Under the pieces are notes generated by a model. The model was given only the letters and a program-made list of their open reading frames with translations, ran no database searches and was not told where the DNA came from. Below, in pieces: positions 28,515-36,079 of a stretch of 64,000 nt of DNA. The number at the start of each line of letters is the position of its first letter. Positions within the stretch are counted from its first letter, which is position 1. The DNA comes from Tetragenococcus koreensis (GTDB lineage Bacteria > Bacillota > Bacilli > Lactobacillales > Enterococcaceae), in the NCBI RefSeq assembly GCF_003795145.1, contig NZ_CP027786.1, positions 2,294,001-2,358,000 on the forward strand, written 5' to 3'. The translations under genes and the position numbers were made by a program.

Positions 28515-28805
28515 ATGTCTAAGAGAACACGAAGAACTTTTTCACAAGAATTCAAGCAACAAATCGTCAATCTTTACTTAGCTGGAAAGCCACGTGTAGA
28601 AATCATTCGAGAATATGAACTAACGGCTTCAGCATTTGACAAATGGGTAAAGCAATCTAAAACGAGTGGTTCATTCAAAGAAAAAGATAATCTTACGCCT
28701 GAACAAAAAGAATTGTTAGAACTACGTAAAAGAAACCAGCAATTAGAAATGGAAAATGATATTTTAAAGCAAGCAGCGCTGATATTCGGACGAAGAGACA
28801 AGTAA
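28515..28805 (+). CDS. IS3 family transposase OrfA
   Basis: The 96-residue OrfA has an N-terminal helix-turn-helix (RRTFSQEFKQQIVNLYLAGKP...EYELTASAFDKWVKQ) and a leucine-zipper-like coiled coil (LTPEQKELLELRKRNQQLEMENDILKQAALIF). ATG 28515 follows CAGGAGG. It is expected to be joined to OrfB by -1 frameshifting near its end, as usual in IS3. Confidence 0.92.
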   Translation: MSKRTRRTFSQEFKQQIVNLYLAGKPRVEIIREYELTASAFDKWVKQSKTSGSFKEKDNLTPEQKELLELRKRNQQLEMENDILKQAALIFGRRDK

Positions 28806-28840
28806 TCGATGCGAATAAGCATCTTTACCCTATATCAGCG

Positions 28841-29677
28841 ATGTGCAGAATATTAGGTCTATCACGTCAGTCCTATTATTATCAATCAAAACCAAAGAAA
28901 GACGAATCAGAACTTGAAGAAGTAGTCGCTGAAGAATTTATCCGCAGCCGAAAGGCCTACGGCTCAAGAAAAATAAAAAAAGCCTTATCAAAACGAGGCA
29001 TTCAGATCAGCCGACGAAAAATTAGTAGAATCATGAAAAATAGAGGATTAAAATCGAGCTATACTGTTGCTTATTTTAAAGTACATCATTCTACTTGCAA
29101 TGAAGCCAAAACGACAAACGTATTGAATCGTAAATTCTTAAGAGACAACCCATTAGAAGCGATCGTAACAGACTTGACTTATGTACGAGTCGAGAAAAAA
29201 TGGAATTATGTCTGTTTCATTTTGGATCTGTTCAATCGAGAAATTCTCGGCTATTCTTGTGGAGAACATAAAGATGCCGTTCTAGTAAAAAAAGCATTTA
29301 GCCGTATCAAACAACCTCTGACAGAGGTTGAGATTTTTCATACTGATCGTGGAAAAGAGTTTGATAACCAAGCTATTGATGAATTATTAACAACTTTTGA
29401 CATCAATCGATCATTGAGTCATAAAGGCTGTCCTTTTGATAATGCCGTAGCTGAATCAACTTATAAGTCGCTGAAAGTAGAATTTGTCTATCAATACACA
29501 TTTGAAACCTTACAACAATTGGATTTGGAGTTATTTGACTATGTCAATTGGTGGAACCACCTTCGGTTGCACGGTACACTTGGCTACGAGACACCGGTTG
29601 GTTACCGTAACCAGAGATTGGCGCAGCGAATCCTTGATAATGAGCTCGGATGTGCTAACGCTAGCGAGGCAGTCTAA
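28841..29677 (+). CDS. IS3 family transposase OrfB
   Basis: This 278-residue integrase core has an HTH_21-type segment (AYGSRKIKKALSKRGIQISRRKISRIMK) and the DDE residues in VTDLTYVRV, FHTDRGKEF and NAVAESTYKSLK. The frame is open a little upstream (VIDANKHLYPISAMCRIL), consistent with production as an OrfAB fusion. The gene is intact and probably active. Confidence 0.93.
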   Translation: MCRILGLSRQSYYYQSKPKKDESELEEVVAEEFIRSRKAYGSRKIKKALSKRGIQISRRKISRIMKNRGLKSSYTVAYFKVHHSTCNEAKTTNVLNRKFLRDNPLEAIVTDLTYVRVEKKWNYVCFILDLFNREILGYSCGEHKDAVLVKKAFSRIKQPLTEVEIFHTDRGKEFDNQAIDELLTTFDINRSLSHKGCPFDNAVAESTYKSLKVEFVYQYTFETLQQLDLELFDYVNWWNHLRLHGTLGYETPVGYRNQRLAQRILDNELGCANASEAV

Positions 29678-29804
29678 CTTTAACTGTTAGCTCCTGCCGA
29701 AGATCGTCACATCCGAGGAGGCTCATTGTCAAGGACAATCGGAATAGCATACGGAAAGAAGTTCTGCACCTTATAAAATTTGTCAAAAAAACTGTTGCCA
29801 TTCC

Positions 29805-29866
29805 ATCTAAAAATAATTCAATAAAAAAGATTATTATTCTCCACCAACGTCATTTGACGTAGAACC
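29805..29866. repeat. Distal ISL3-type right end of the composite
   Basis: About 60 bases to the right of IS3 end in CCACCAACGTCATTTGACGTAGAACC's repeat core (29841-29866). It differs from the right end at 20448 but pairs better with the left end at 18914. It is the outer boundary used with the GGCGTTTC duplication. Confidence 0.75.
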
Positions 29867-30079
29867 GGCGTTTCAAGACAAGTAGCTGTACTTTGTTTCC
29901 AATTAGGTGCTGGTTTTGTCGATGCCTTTACGCCAGTTTCTGCCAGCTTGATCGGTGTATTAGGAATTGCTCACATGAATTGGAGCCAATGGGCGAAGTT
30001 CCAAATCAAAATGCAAGGCTTTTTATTCGTTATTGGAAGTGCCTTTATTATCGGCGCAGTACTGATTGGTTATCACTAA
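29867..30079 (+). pseudogene. YfcC family transporter, 3' part
   Basis: From the second GGCGTTTC copy the frame reads GVSRQVAVLCFQLGAGFVD and continues through TPVSASLIGVLGIA to a final helix and TAA at 30077. This is the missing C-terminus of the carrier at 17394-18913. It has no start codon of its own and is separated by 10,953 bp. It ends 13 bases before iadA, so it marks the original yfcC-iadA operon. Confidence 0.93.
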
Positions 30080-30092
30080 GGAGGCGATACAG

Positions 30093-31280
30093 ATGAAGTT
30101 ACTCAAACAGATTGCAACTTATGCTCCCGAATATCAAGGAATCAAAGATATCTTACTTGCCAACGATAAAATTATCGCTATTGCAGACCAGATCGATACC
30201 TCAATTACTGGTGTTGAAGTAGAAGAAATCGATGGCAGTGGTAAAGTTGCGGTCCCAGGTTTTATTGACAGCCATTTCCATTTACTGGGTGGTGGCGGCG
30301 AAAACGGGTTTCACAATCGTACGCCAGAAGTACAATTAAGTCAGCTAACGACAGCTGGTGTGACAACTGTGGTCGGCGTACTGGGGACTGACGGCGTTGG
30401 ACGTGATGATATGGCGTTGTTGAGTAAAGCACGCGGATTAGAAACAGAAGGAATGACCACCTATATGTATGTGGGCAATTATCGCTTGCCAGTAGAAACG
30501 ATTACCGATTCAGTCATCAAAGATTTGATGGCCATTGATAAAGTCATTGGTATCGGCGAGATCGCGATTGCAGATCATAGAAATGGGGCTCCTACCTTTG
30601 CGGAATTTGCGCATGCTGCAGCTGATGCCCGAGTGGGTGGTTTATTAGCAGGAAAAGCAGGCGTAACTAATATTCACGTGGGCCCTGGTAAAAGTCGTTT
30701 AGCTTTTATCAAGCAAGCTTTGGAAGAAACCGATATTCCGGTGACTAATTTTTATCCCACCCATTGTGAAAGAAATGAAGAATTGTTAGACGAAGCTATT
30801 GCGTTGGCTAAAGCAGGGGGCGTTTTTGATATCACTGGCAGTGAAAATCCTGATCAAACTTATGAATTAGATGGATCGATTCCGTTTCGTCAATGTTTGA
30901 AACGAGTGCTTGATGAAGGGCTCGACCCGGATTGTATAACGATGACCTCTGACGGCCAAGGCAGCTTACCGATTTTTGATGAAAATAATCATTTTGTGCA
31001 AATGGGCGTAGGTAGCTCGAAATCACTTTTAGTCGGTGTAAAAGAAAGTGTTCAAAGAGAAAATATTCCACTAGAGATTGCTTTACGCGCTATTACAAGT
31101 GCTCCGGCCAAATTGTTGAAATTTACGAATAAAGGGCAATTGAAAGCAGGATTTGACGCCGATCTTGTTTTACTTGATGAGACCACTCTATCGATTGATA
31201 CAGTAATCGCCAAAGGAGAAACAATGGTTGAAAAGGGCGTAGCAGTCAAATGGGGGACCTTTGAACAAAATGAAGTGTGA
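30093..31280 (+). CDS. iadA: Isoaspartyl dipeptidase (beta-aspartyl peptidase)
   Basis: The 395-residue amidohydrolase cleaves isoaspartyl dipeptides. Motifs are PGFIDSHFHLLGGGGENGF (HxH and the family glycine stretch), VTTVVGVLGTDG, IGIGEIAIADHR (metal-site region), THCERN, TSDGQGSLP (Asp) and the C-terminal AGFDADLVLLD. The chosen ATG 30093 has AAGGAGG 6-7 bases away; an in-frame start at 30066 lies inside the yfcC remnant and lacks a site. It was the second gene of the yfcC operon, so the composite insertion has probably removed its normal promoter. Confidence 0.92.
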   Translation: MKLLKQIATYAPEYQGIKDILLANDKIIAIADQIDTSITGVEVEEIDGSGKVAVPGFIDSHFHLLGGGGENGFHNRTPEVQLSQLTTAGVTTVVGVLGTDGVGRDDMALLSKARGLETEGMTTYMYVGNYRLPVETITDSVIKDLMAIDKVIGIGEIAIADHRNGAPTFAEFAHAAADARVGGLLAGKAGVTNIHVGPGKSRLAFIKQALEETDIPVTNFYPTHCERNEELLDEAIALAKAGGVFDITGSENPDQTYELDGSIPFRQCLKRVLDEGLDPDCITMTSDGQGSLPIFDENNHFVQMGVGSSKSLLVGVKESVQRENIPLEIALRAITSAPAKLLKFTNKGQLKAGFDADLVLLDETTLSIDTVIAKGETMVEKGVAVKWGTFEQNEV

Positions 31281-31396
31281 AATGCATTGAGCTTTCACAT
31301 TTTCCGAAGCTAAGTTTAAAAAAGAAGGTTTGCAAATTTTATTTTTAAATCTAAATGAACAAAATGCAAGTTACGCTTCTTTAAAAAACAAATCCA

Positions 31397-31425
31397 TTGT
31401 AGTTCTTAGACTCCTGTGCTATAGT
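31397..31425 (+). promoter_or_regulatory. Promoter of the THF riboswitch-folT unit
   Basis: TTGTAG (31397-31402) and TATAGT (31420-31425) have a 17-base spacer and an extended -10 (TGC). The riboswitch follows 33 bases later. Confidence 0.65.
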
Positions 31426-31457
31426 CTTTGTGGTGGATAAAAGATCCATTAATAAAT

Positions 31458-31553
31458 CAGAGTAGAAAACAGAGCGTCAAGTGCCGGAAGGATGGGATGT
31501 TGCTTTCTGGACGAAGGACAGATTTGTTCGCGGTTTTGTTTTCGCATTCGCTG
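31458..31553 (+). promoter_or_regulatory. Tetrahydrofolate (THF) riboswitch
   Basis: The leader matches the THF aptamer along its length: CAGAGTAGA at the 5' side of P1, GCGTCAAGTG, GGATGGGATGTTGC, GGACGAAGG, then TTCGCGG and GCATTCGCTG closing P1 with CTG. Conserved blocks and order are as in known folT leaders. A hairpin after it (about 31550-31571) may form the expression platform. It lies upstream of an S component that fits FolT, so folate binding should reduce its expression. Confidence 0.9.
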
Positions 31554-31613
31554 CATTTTAAATGTAGCAGCTCTAGCGACACGTTTGCGTGCCGTAAAAA
31601 GGAGATGCTAGTA

Positions 31614-32144
31614 ATGAAAAAAAAGATCAATGCACATATGATTACCATGCTAGGGCTATTGATCGCACTGACCGTTATTTTGTCGCGTGTCTTAGGTTTT
31701 GAGTGGCAATTTATCAAAATTTCTTTTGACTTTGTCCCTAAAATTATCATGGGCGCGCTATTTGGTCCGGTTTGGACCGGAGTAGGGGCGGTTGCCGCAG
31801 ATACGATCGGAATGATGCTATTTGCCAGAGCACCTTTTTTTCCTGGATTTACCCTGAATGCATTTATCAGTGGGTTACTTTATGGCTACTTCTTTTATCA
31901 AAAAGAAGTGACTTGGAAAAATGCGATTCTTTGCTCTTTGTCAATTACAATCATTGTCAGCTTAATTTTAACACCAATATGGTTAGCGATCATGTATAAC
32001 CAACCACTAACTAGTTGGGTTATTTGGGGGCCGCGACTGGTAAAAGCTTTAGTCATGTTCCCAGTTCAATCGATTTTGAATTATATCGTAGGCCGTGCCT
32101 TACCGCTGAAACGATTGAAGAGCTATTTACTTACGATTCGTTAA
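31614..32144 (+). CDS. folT: Folate ECF transporter S component
   Basis: The 176-residue membrane protein has about six helices and typical FolT features: LIALTVILSRVLGFEWQFIKISFDFVP, MGALFGPVWTGVGAVAADTIG and FFPGFTLNAFISGLLYG. The THF riboswitch directly upstream supports folate as the substrate. ATG 31614 has AAGGAG with 9 bases spacing; the frame is open far upstream but that part is the riboswitch. A terminator follows at 32200-32237. It needs the common EcfAA'T module encoded elsewhere. Confidence 0.93.
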   Translation: MKKKINAHMITMLGLLIALTVILSRVLGFEWQFIKISFDFVPKIIMGALFGPVWTGVGAVAADTIGMMLFARAPFFPGFTLNAFISGLLYGYFFYQKEVTWKNAILCSLSITIIVSLILTPIWLAIMYNQPLTSWVIWGPRLVKALVMFPVQSILNYIVGRALPLKRLKSYLLTIR

Positions 32145-32199
32145 TTTAAATGAACAATAACATCCAAAAACAGCTGCATTTATACGAGTGTAGTTTAAA

Positions 32200-32237
32200 A
32201 GGGCAACTCCGCGTTAATTTACGGAGCTGCTTTTTTA
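32200..32237 (+). terminator. Terminator after folT
   Basis: GGGCAACTCCG pairs with CGGAGCTGCTT (one mismatch) and is followed by TTTTTT. Confidence 0.85.
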
Positions 32238-32292
32238 TTGCTCATTTATTAGATAAAATAACTTCTTCTGGTAAACATTACAATGAAAAACT

Positions 32293-32326
32293 ATTGGAGG
32301 CACATCAGCGAAGTAGCCACCAAAAT
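32293..32326. repeat. Dispersed ATTGG-GG palindrome, copy 1
   Basis: ATTGGAGGC and GCCACCAAAAT form an imperfect hairpin. Two related units occur at 54858-54889 and 54900-54931. The rest of 32240-32488 has no gene. Confidence 0.5.
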
Positions 32327-32488
32327 AAAATTTTTAGAGAATGGTTAAAGTAGTAGAAAAATAATATATTCAATCTTGTTAGAAAATGCGTTAAAATAGA
32401 GGAAAGAAAAAAGTTTTATCTTGAAAACAAGGATAACTTCAAGTGCCACAAGGTGAAACAATAATCGAAATTTTTTAGGAGTATAGAG

Positions 32489-33661
32489 ATGAAGAAAAAA
32501 GGGATTATTATTAGTTTAGCTGCTGTTTTGGTGGCAATTTGCGCAGGTAGTATTTGGGCATTGACGCGGGATGAAGAAAAGCAAACAACAGCGGCCACTT
32601 CAACCAGTTCTACTGCAAAAACGATGGAAAGTAGTAGCTCAGAGCCAGCAGAAAATAGTATCGATACGATGATTGATAATATGTCGCTGGAAGAAAAAGT
32701 GGGTCAGTTGTTTTTTGTGCGTACACCGCCGGAAAACCAAATTTCTGATATCCAAAATTATCATTTAGGCGGGTATGTTTTATTTGGTGATGATACGGAA
32801 AACGCCACTAAAGAAAGTTTACAAGAACAGATTCAGTCTTTTCAAGAAGCTAGCGATATTCCACTGTTGATTGGTTCTGATGAAGAAGGCGGAACAGTTA
32901 CGCGAATTAGTAATAATTCGGAGTTGGTTGATCAACCATTTAAAGCACCGCAAGAAATTTATGCTGAAAATGGCTGGCAAGGGATTATTCAAGATACTGA
33001 ACAAAAAGCGGCTACTCTTGATGAATTGGGCATTAATACCGGACTGTTTCCTGATGCAGATGTATCAACAGACGAAGAGTCGTTTATTTATGATCGTACC
33101 ATTGGTATGGATGCCAAAGGAACCAGCAAATACGTAGAAAATGTTGTCAAAGCATTGGAAGAAGCCCAAAGTGGTTCGACTTTAAAACATTTCCCAGGTT
33201 ATGGGAACAATCGCGATTCACATGTTGAAATTGTGACTGACGACCGGTCATTAGAAGAATTACGTCAAAATGACTTTCTGCCTTTTGAAGCAGGCATTAA
33301 AGCGGGCGCAGACAGCGTATTGGTTTCGCATAATATTGTAAATAGTATTGATCCTGATGCTCCTGCTTCCATTTCTCCTGCTGTTCATGAAATTTTGCGT
33401 GATGAGTTAAATTTTGATGGGGTAGTGATGACAGACGATATGGATATGGCTGGATTAGCAGACTTTATTTCCCAAGAAGAAGCGGGCTTAGCAGCATTAA
33501 AAGCAGGAAATGATTTAGTGATGTCTTCAAGCTATCAAAGCCAAATTCCTTATGTCATTCAAGCTGTTGAGGACGGCGATTTTTCAGAAGAAGAACTAGA
33601 CGTCTCTGTTCAACGTGTATTGACTTGGAAAGAGGATTTAGGCATTTTACATGAAAATTAA
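32489..33661 (+). CDS. Exported glycoside hydrolase family 3 (NagZ-like)
   Basis: The 390-residue protein has an N-terminal hydrophobic signal/anchor (about 5-25), a Ser/Thr-rich linker (35-55), and a GH3 TIM barrel. The region KHFPGYGNNRDSH is the family's His-Asp general acid/base loop of beta-N-acetylhexosaminidases, and GVVMTDDMDM contains the nucleophile Asp. GSDEEGGTVTRI is also typical. An external enzyme acting on GlcNAc-containing glycans or muropeptides is likely. It may be membrane-tethered, since no lipobox is seen. ATG follows TAGGAG. Confidence 0.9.
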   Translation: MKKKGIIISLAAVLVAICAGSIWALTRDEEKQTTAATSTSSTAKTMESSSSEPAENSIDTMIDNMSLEEKVGQLFFVRTPPENQISDIQNYHLGGYVLFGDDTENATKESLQEQIQSFQEASDIPLLIGSDEEGGTVTRISNNSELVDQPFKAPQEIYAENGWQGIIQDTEQKAATLDELGINTGLFPDADVSTDEESFIYDRTIGMDAKGTSKYVENVVKALEEAQSGSTLKHFPGYGNNRDSHVEIVTDDRSLEELRQNDFLPFEAGIKAGADSVLVSHNIVNSIDPDAPASISPAVHEILRDELNFDGVVMTDDMDMAGLADFISQEEAGLAALKAGNDLVMSSSYQSQIPYVIQAVEDGDFSEEELDVSVQRVLTWKEDLGILHEN

Positions 33662-33708
33662 GTAAATCTCTTTTATAATGGACGTAGAACCAAAGAAGGG
33701 AAGGATAT

Positions 33709-34560
33709 ATGATGACATTGAATAACAAGTTTCTTTTGAATGATGGAACGAGTTTACCACACATTGCGCTGGGAACAATTGACCTGCAAGGTGGCAAAGG
33801 TGTCCATCAAGCCCTCGCTGCCCTTGATATTGGCTACCGTGTTCTTGATACAGCAACCAATTACAATAACGAAGGCATGATAGGCGAAGTTGTTCGTCGT
33901 TCATCAATTCCTAGAGAGCAACTCTATGTGAGTGCAAAACTCCCTGGGTTAGCACACAAATATGATAAAGCGATCGCGCTTATTCAAGAATCGCTATATC
34001 GCACAGGTTTAGATTATTTTGATAAATTCCTGATCCACTGGCCCAACCCTAAAGAAGGATTGTACGTTGAAGCTTGGCAAGCCCTCGTGGATGCGCAAAA
34101 ATATGGGTTGATCAAGACAATCGGAGTTTCCAATTTCTTACCAGAACATTTAGATAATATTATTGAAGCAACGGGCGTAACGCCAGCAACCAACCAAATT
34201 GAACGTCATCCTTACTTTAATAACAAAGATTTAGTTGCAGAAAACGATAAACGTGGCATTGTTTCTGAAGCTTGGAGTCCATTTGGTCGCGAAATCAACG
34301 ATGTGTTGACTAATGACACTATCAAAGAAATTGCTAAAAAATACGGTCGTAGTCCTGCACAAGTGATTATTAACTGGGATAATCAAAACCATGTATTTCC
34401 AGTGGTTCGCTCAGCTAATCCTAAACATCAATATGAAAACTTCCATTATACAGATTTTGAATTAGCTCAAGAAGATTTGGTTAAAATCGATGCCTTAGAT
34501 AAGGGAGAAGAAGGCCGTGTCGAAGGCCAAAACCCAAACGAATACGAAGAATTTGTTTAA
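33709..34560 (+). CDS. Aldo/keto reductase (tandem copy 1)
   Basis: The 283-residue NADPH-dependent AKR has the catalytic tetrad: Asp and Tyr in RVLDTATNYNNE, Lys in VSAKLPG, His in LIHWPNP. NADPH-site elements are GVSNF, NQIERHPYF and VFPVVRSANPKH. The gene begins ATGATG after AAGGGAAGG. The next gene is a close copy, separated by a terminator. The enzyme would reduce small aldehydes or ketones; the substrate is not known. Confidence 0.9.
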   Translation: MMTLNNKFLLNDGTSLPHIALGTIDLQGGKGVHQALAALDIGYRVLDTATNYNNEGMIGEVVRRSSIPREQLYVSAKLPGLAHKYDKAIALIQESLYRTGLDYFDKFLIHWPNPKEGLYVEAWQALVDAQKYGLIKTIGVSNFLPEHLDNIIEATGVTPATNQIERHPYFNNKDLVAENDKRGIVSEAWSPFGREINDVLTNDTIKEIAKKYGRSPAQVIINWDNQNHVFPVVRSANPKHQYENFHYTDFELAQEDLVKIDALDKGEEGRVEGQNPNEYEEFV

Positions 34561-34566
34561 TAAAGG

Positions 34567-34602
34567 AAAAAAAGCATGTCTGTTTAATAGGCATGCTTTT
34601 TC
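34567..34602 (+). terminator. Terminator between the two reductases
   Basis: AAAAAAGCATG (34567 on) pairs with CATGCTTTTT around a loop, followed by T residues. The second copy must therefore have its own start of transcription or rely on read-through. Confidence 0.75.
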
Positions 34603-34628
34603 TATTGAATTTATGAGGAGGATGTCTA

Positions 34629-35477
34629 ATGACATTGTATGATCAATTTTATTTAAACGATGGCACAACTTTACCTCATGTTGGATTTGGAACAGTCCAT
34701 ATCCAAGGAGGTAAAGGGGTTCATCAGGTGTTGTCCGCGCTTGATGTTGGGTATCGTGTCCTTGATACCGCAACAGGTTATAATAATGAAGGTATGGTAG
34801 GCGAAGCTGTTCGACGTTCTTCTATTCCTAGAGAACAACTCTATGTAAGCGACAAGCTCCCTGGTTTAGCGCATCGGTATGACAAAGCGATCGACCTTAT
34901 CCAAGAAACCCTTTATCGAACAAAGTTAGATTATTTTGATAAATATCTTATCCACTGGCCCAATCCTCAAGAAGGTTTATACGTCGAAGCTTGGCAAGCC
35001 CTCGTGGACGCACAAAAATATGGACTCATTAAGACAATCGGTGTTTCCAACTTTTTACCAGAACATTTAGATAACATTATTGAAGCAACAGGCGTAACCC
35101 CAGCAACCAACCAAATTGAGCGTCACCCTTACTTTAATAACAAAGAATTAGTCAAAGAAAATGACAAACGCGGGATTTTATCCGAAGCCTGGAGTCCTTT
35201 TGGTCGTGAAATCAATGATACGTTAACCAATAATACGATTAAAGAAATTGCTGAAAAATACGGTCGTAGCCCTGCGCAAATTATTCTTAACTGGGACAAC
35301 CAAAGTCGCGTCTTTCCTGTAGTGAGATCCGCAGATCAAAAACATCAATCGGATAATTTCCACTATTTAGACTTTGAACTAGCCCAAGAAGATTTGGAAA
35401 AAATCGACGCCTTAGACAGAGGCGAACAAGGACGTATCGAAGGACAAAATCCAAACGAATACGAAGAATTTACTTAA
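34629..35477 (+). CDS. Aldo/keto reductase (tandem copy 2)
   Basis: This 282-residue paralogue of the preceding gene keeps the tetrad (LDTATGYNNE, SDKLPG, LIHWPNP). The central stretch from KYGLIKTIGVSNF to IERHPYFNNK is the same protein sequence in both copies. Differences cluster at the N-terminus and around the cofactor phosphate site (RSADQKHQSDNF versus RSANPKHQYENF). ATG follows GAGGAGG. It is a recent tandem duplication. A terminator lies at 35491-35527. Confidence 0.9.
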   Translation: MTLYDQFYLNDGTTLPHVGFGTVHIQGGKGVHQVLSALDVGYRVLDTATGYNNEGMVGEAVRRSSIPREQLYVSDKLPGLAHRYDKAIDLIQETLYRTKLDYFDKYLIHWPNPQEGLYVEAWQALVDAQKYGLIKTIGVSNFLPEHLDNIIEATGVTPATNQIERHPYFNNKELVKENDKRGILSEAWSPFGREINDTLTNNTIKEIAEKYGRSPAQIILNWDNQSRVFPVVRSADQKHQSDNFHYLDFELAQEDLEKIDALDRGEQGRIEGQNPNEYEEFT

Positions 35478-35490
35478 TAAAAAATAACAC

Positions 35491-35527
35491 AAACGCCTGC
35501 CTGTCTTAGTTGATGAGCAGGTGTTTT
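35491..35527 (+). terminator. Terminator after second reductase
   Basis: AAACGCCTGC (35491-35500) pairs with GCAGGTGTTT (one G-T pair), followed by Ts. Confidence 0.85.
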
Positions 35528-35587
35528 TATTTGGCCAGCGAATACTTATTATGCGTGTTTAACCCCACAGCTTTTAGATTCTAATGA

Positions 35588-35829
35588 GCTTATTTGTGAT
35601 TAACCACACCAGATTAATAAACTAGCGTGCTTAATTAGAATTAACCTCACTGTTTTGCAGTTTTACTGTGCTTAAAGTGGCTAATAGTTCCTTTTTTCTT
35701 CTTTTCCCTTAAATTAAGCACAGAGCATTAGTATTTTACCGGGCTTATTTGCGAACAACCCCACTAGATTGATGAACTAGCGTGCTTAATTAGAATTAAC
35801 CACATTGTTTTGTCATTTTACTGTGCTTA
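35588..35829. repeat. Two 87-bp imperfect direct repeats upstream of the opu cluster
   Basis: Copy 1 is 35588-35674 and copy 2 is 35743-35829, offset 155 bases without indels. Shared blocks include GCTTATTTG, AACTAGCGTGCTTAATTAGA (start of a longer identical block) and TTTTACTGTGCTTA. Shorter relatives (TTTAACCCCAC, TTAAGCACAG) lie around and between them. The whole 35528-36028 stretch has no convincing gene. Confidence 0.75.
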
Positions 35830-36028
35830 GTGTCGTTTAACTATCAATTCCGTTAAAAATGATACAAATTTATATTTATCTAAAATCACTGTGAGGCTTT
35901 TAATGACACCACTTGAAGCTATGAAAAAATCACTGCATCTCAGGGCTGAATTTGCATGTTACCGGGATGTTTGTTACTCTAAATAACATGTATTAATTCC
36001 AAATCCAAAAAAATAAGGAGAGTTTATT

Positions 36029-36079
36029 ATGAGAGCAAAGAAATCTGAACCACACGCTGAGGTGTCTAGCCATTATTGA
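36029..36079 (+). other. Possible leader peptide overlapping the first opuABC
   Basis: ATG 36029 with AAGGAG 8 bases upstream opens a 16-codon frame (MRAKKSEPHAEVSSHY) that ends at TGA 36077-36079. This overlaps the start region of the opuABC frame by 8 bases, in the -1 register relative to it. It may couple translation or be the frame-shifted N-terminus of the transporter. Confidence 0.4.

Larger units (their letters stand above)
28441..29804 (+). mobile_element. Complete IS3-family element
   Basis: The ends GGATAGGCTACAATTAACT and the reverse complement of ...CTGTTGCCATTCC form imperfect inverted repeats. The 4-bp ATCT occurs directly on both sides (28437-28440 and 29805-29808), a likely target duplication. 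It encodes orfA and orfB in overlapping frames. Its right 930 bp is duplicated at 20449-21378. Confidence 0.88.
18914..29866. mobile_element. 10,953-bp composite insertion carrying a manganese-uptake locus
   Basis: The left end GGTTCTA... (18914) and the right end (reverse complement of ...TAGAACC at 29866) are ISL3-type inverted repeats sharing GGTTCTA and, after six mostly unmatched bases, ATGACGTTGGTG. Both are bordered by the 8-bp direct repeat GGCGTTTC (18906-18913 and 29867-29874), the duplication size expected for ISL3 elements. The insertion lies inside yfcC. Cargo: ISL3-type transposase, truncated IS3, DtxR-type regulator, mntABC, mntH, usp, two IS3 relics and a complete IS3. Confidence 0.9.

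Noticed and set aside
29893-30096. A forward frame before iadA
   Set aside because: It is the wrong frame of the yfcC 3' fragment, which reads as a true carrier C-terminus in the neighbouring frame.
32150-32353. A 67-codon frame after folT
   Set aside because: It runs through the folT terminator hairpin (32200-32237), has no ribosome site and has a composition unlike the neighbouring genes.
35903-35986. A 27-codon frame upstream of opuABC copy 1
   Set aside because: It has no good ribosome site and no recognisable product; kept out of the gene list.
35830-36071. c-di-AMP (ydaO-type) riboswitch ahead of the opu cluster
   Set aside because: Looked for because osmolyte genes often carry one, but the conserved blocks are not seen.
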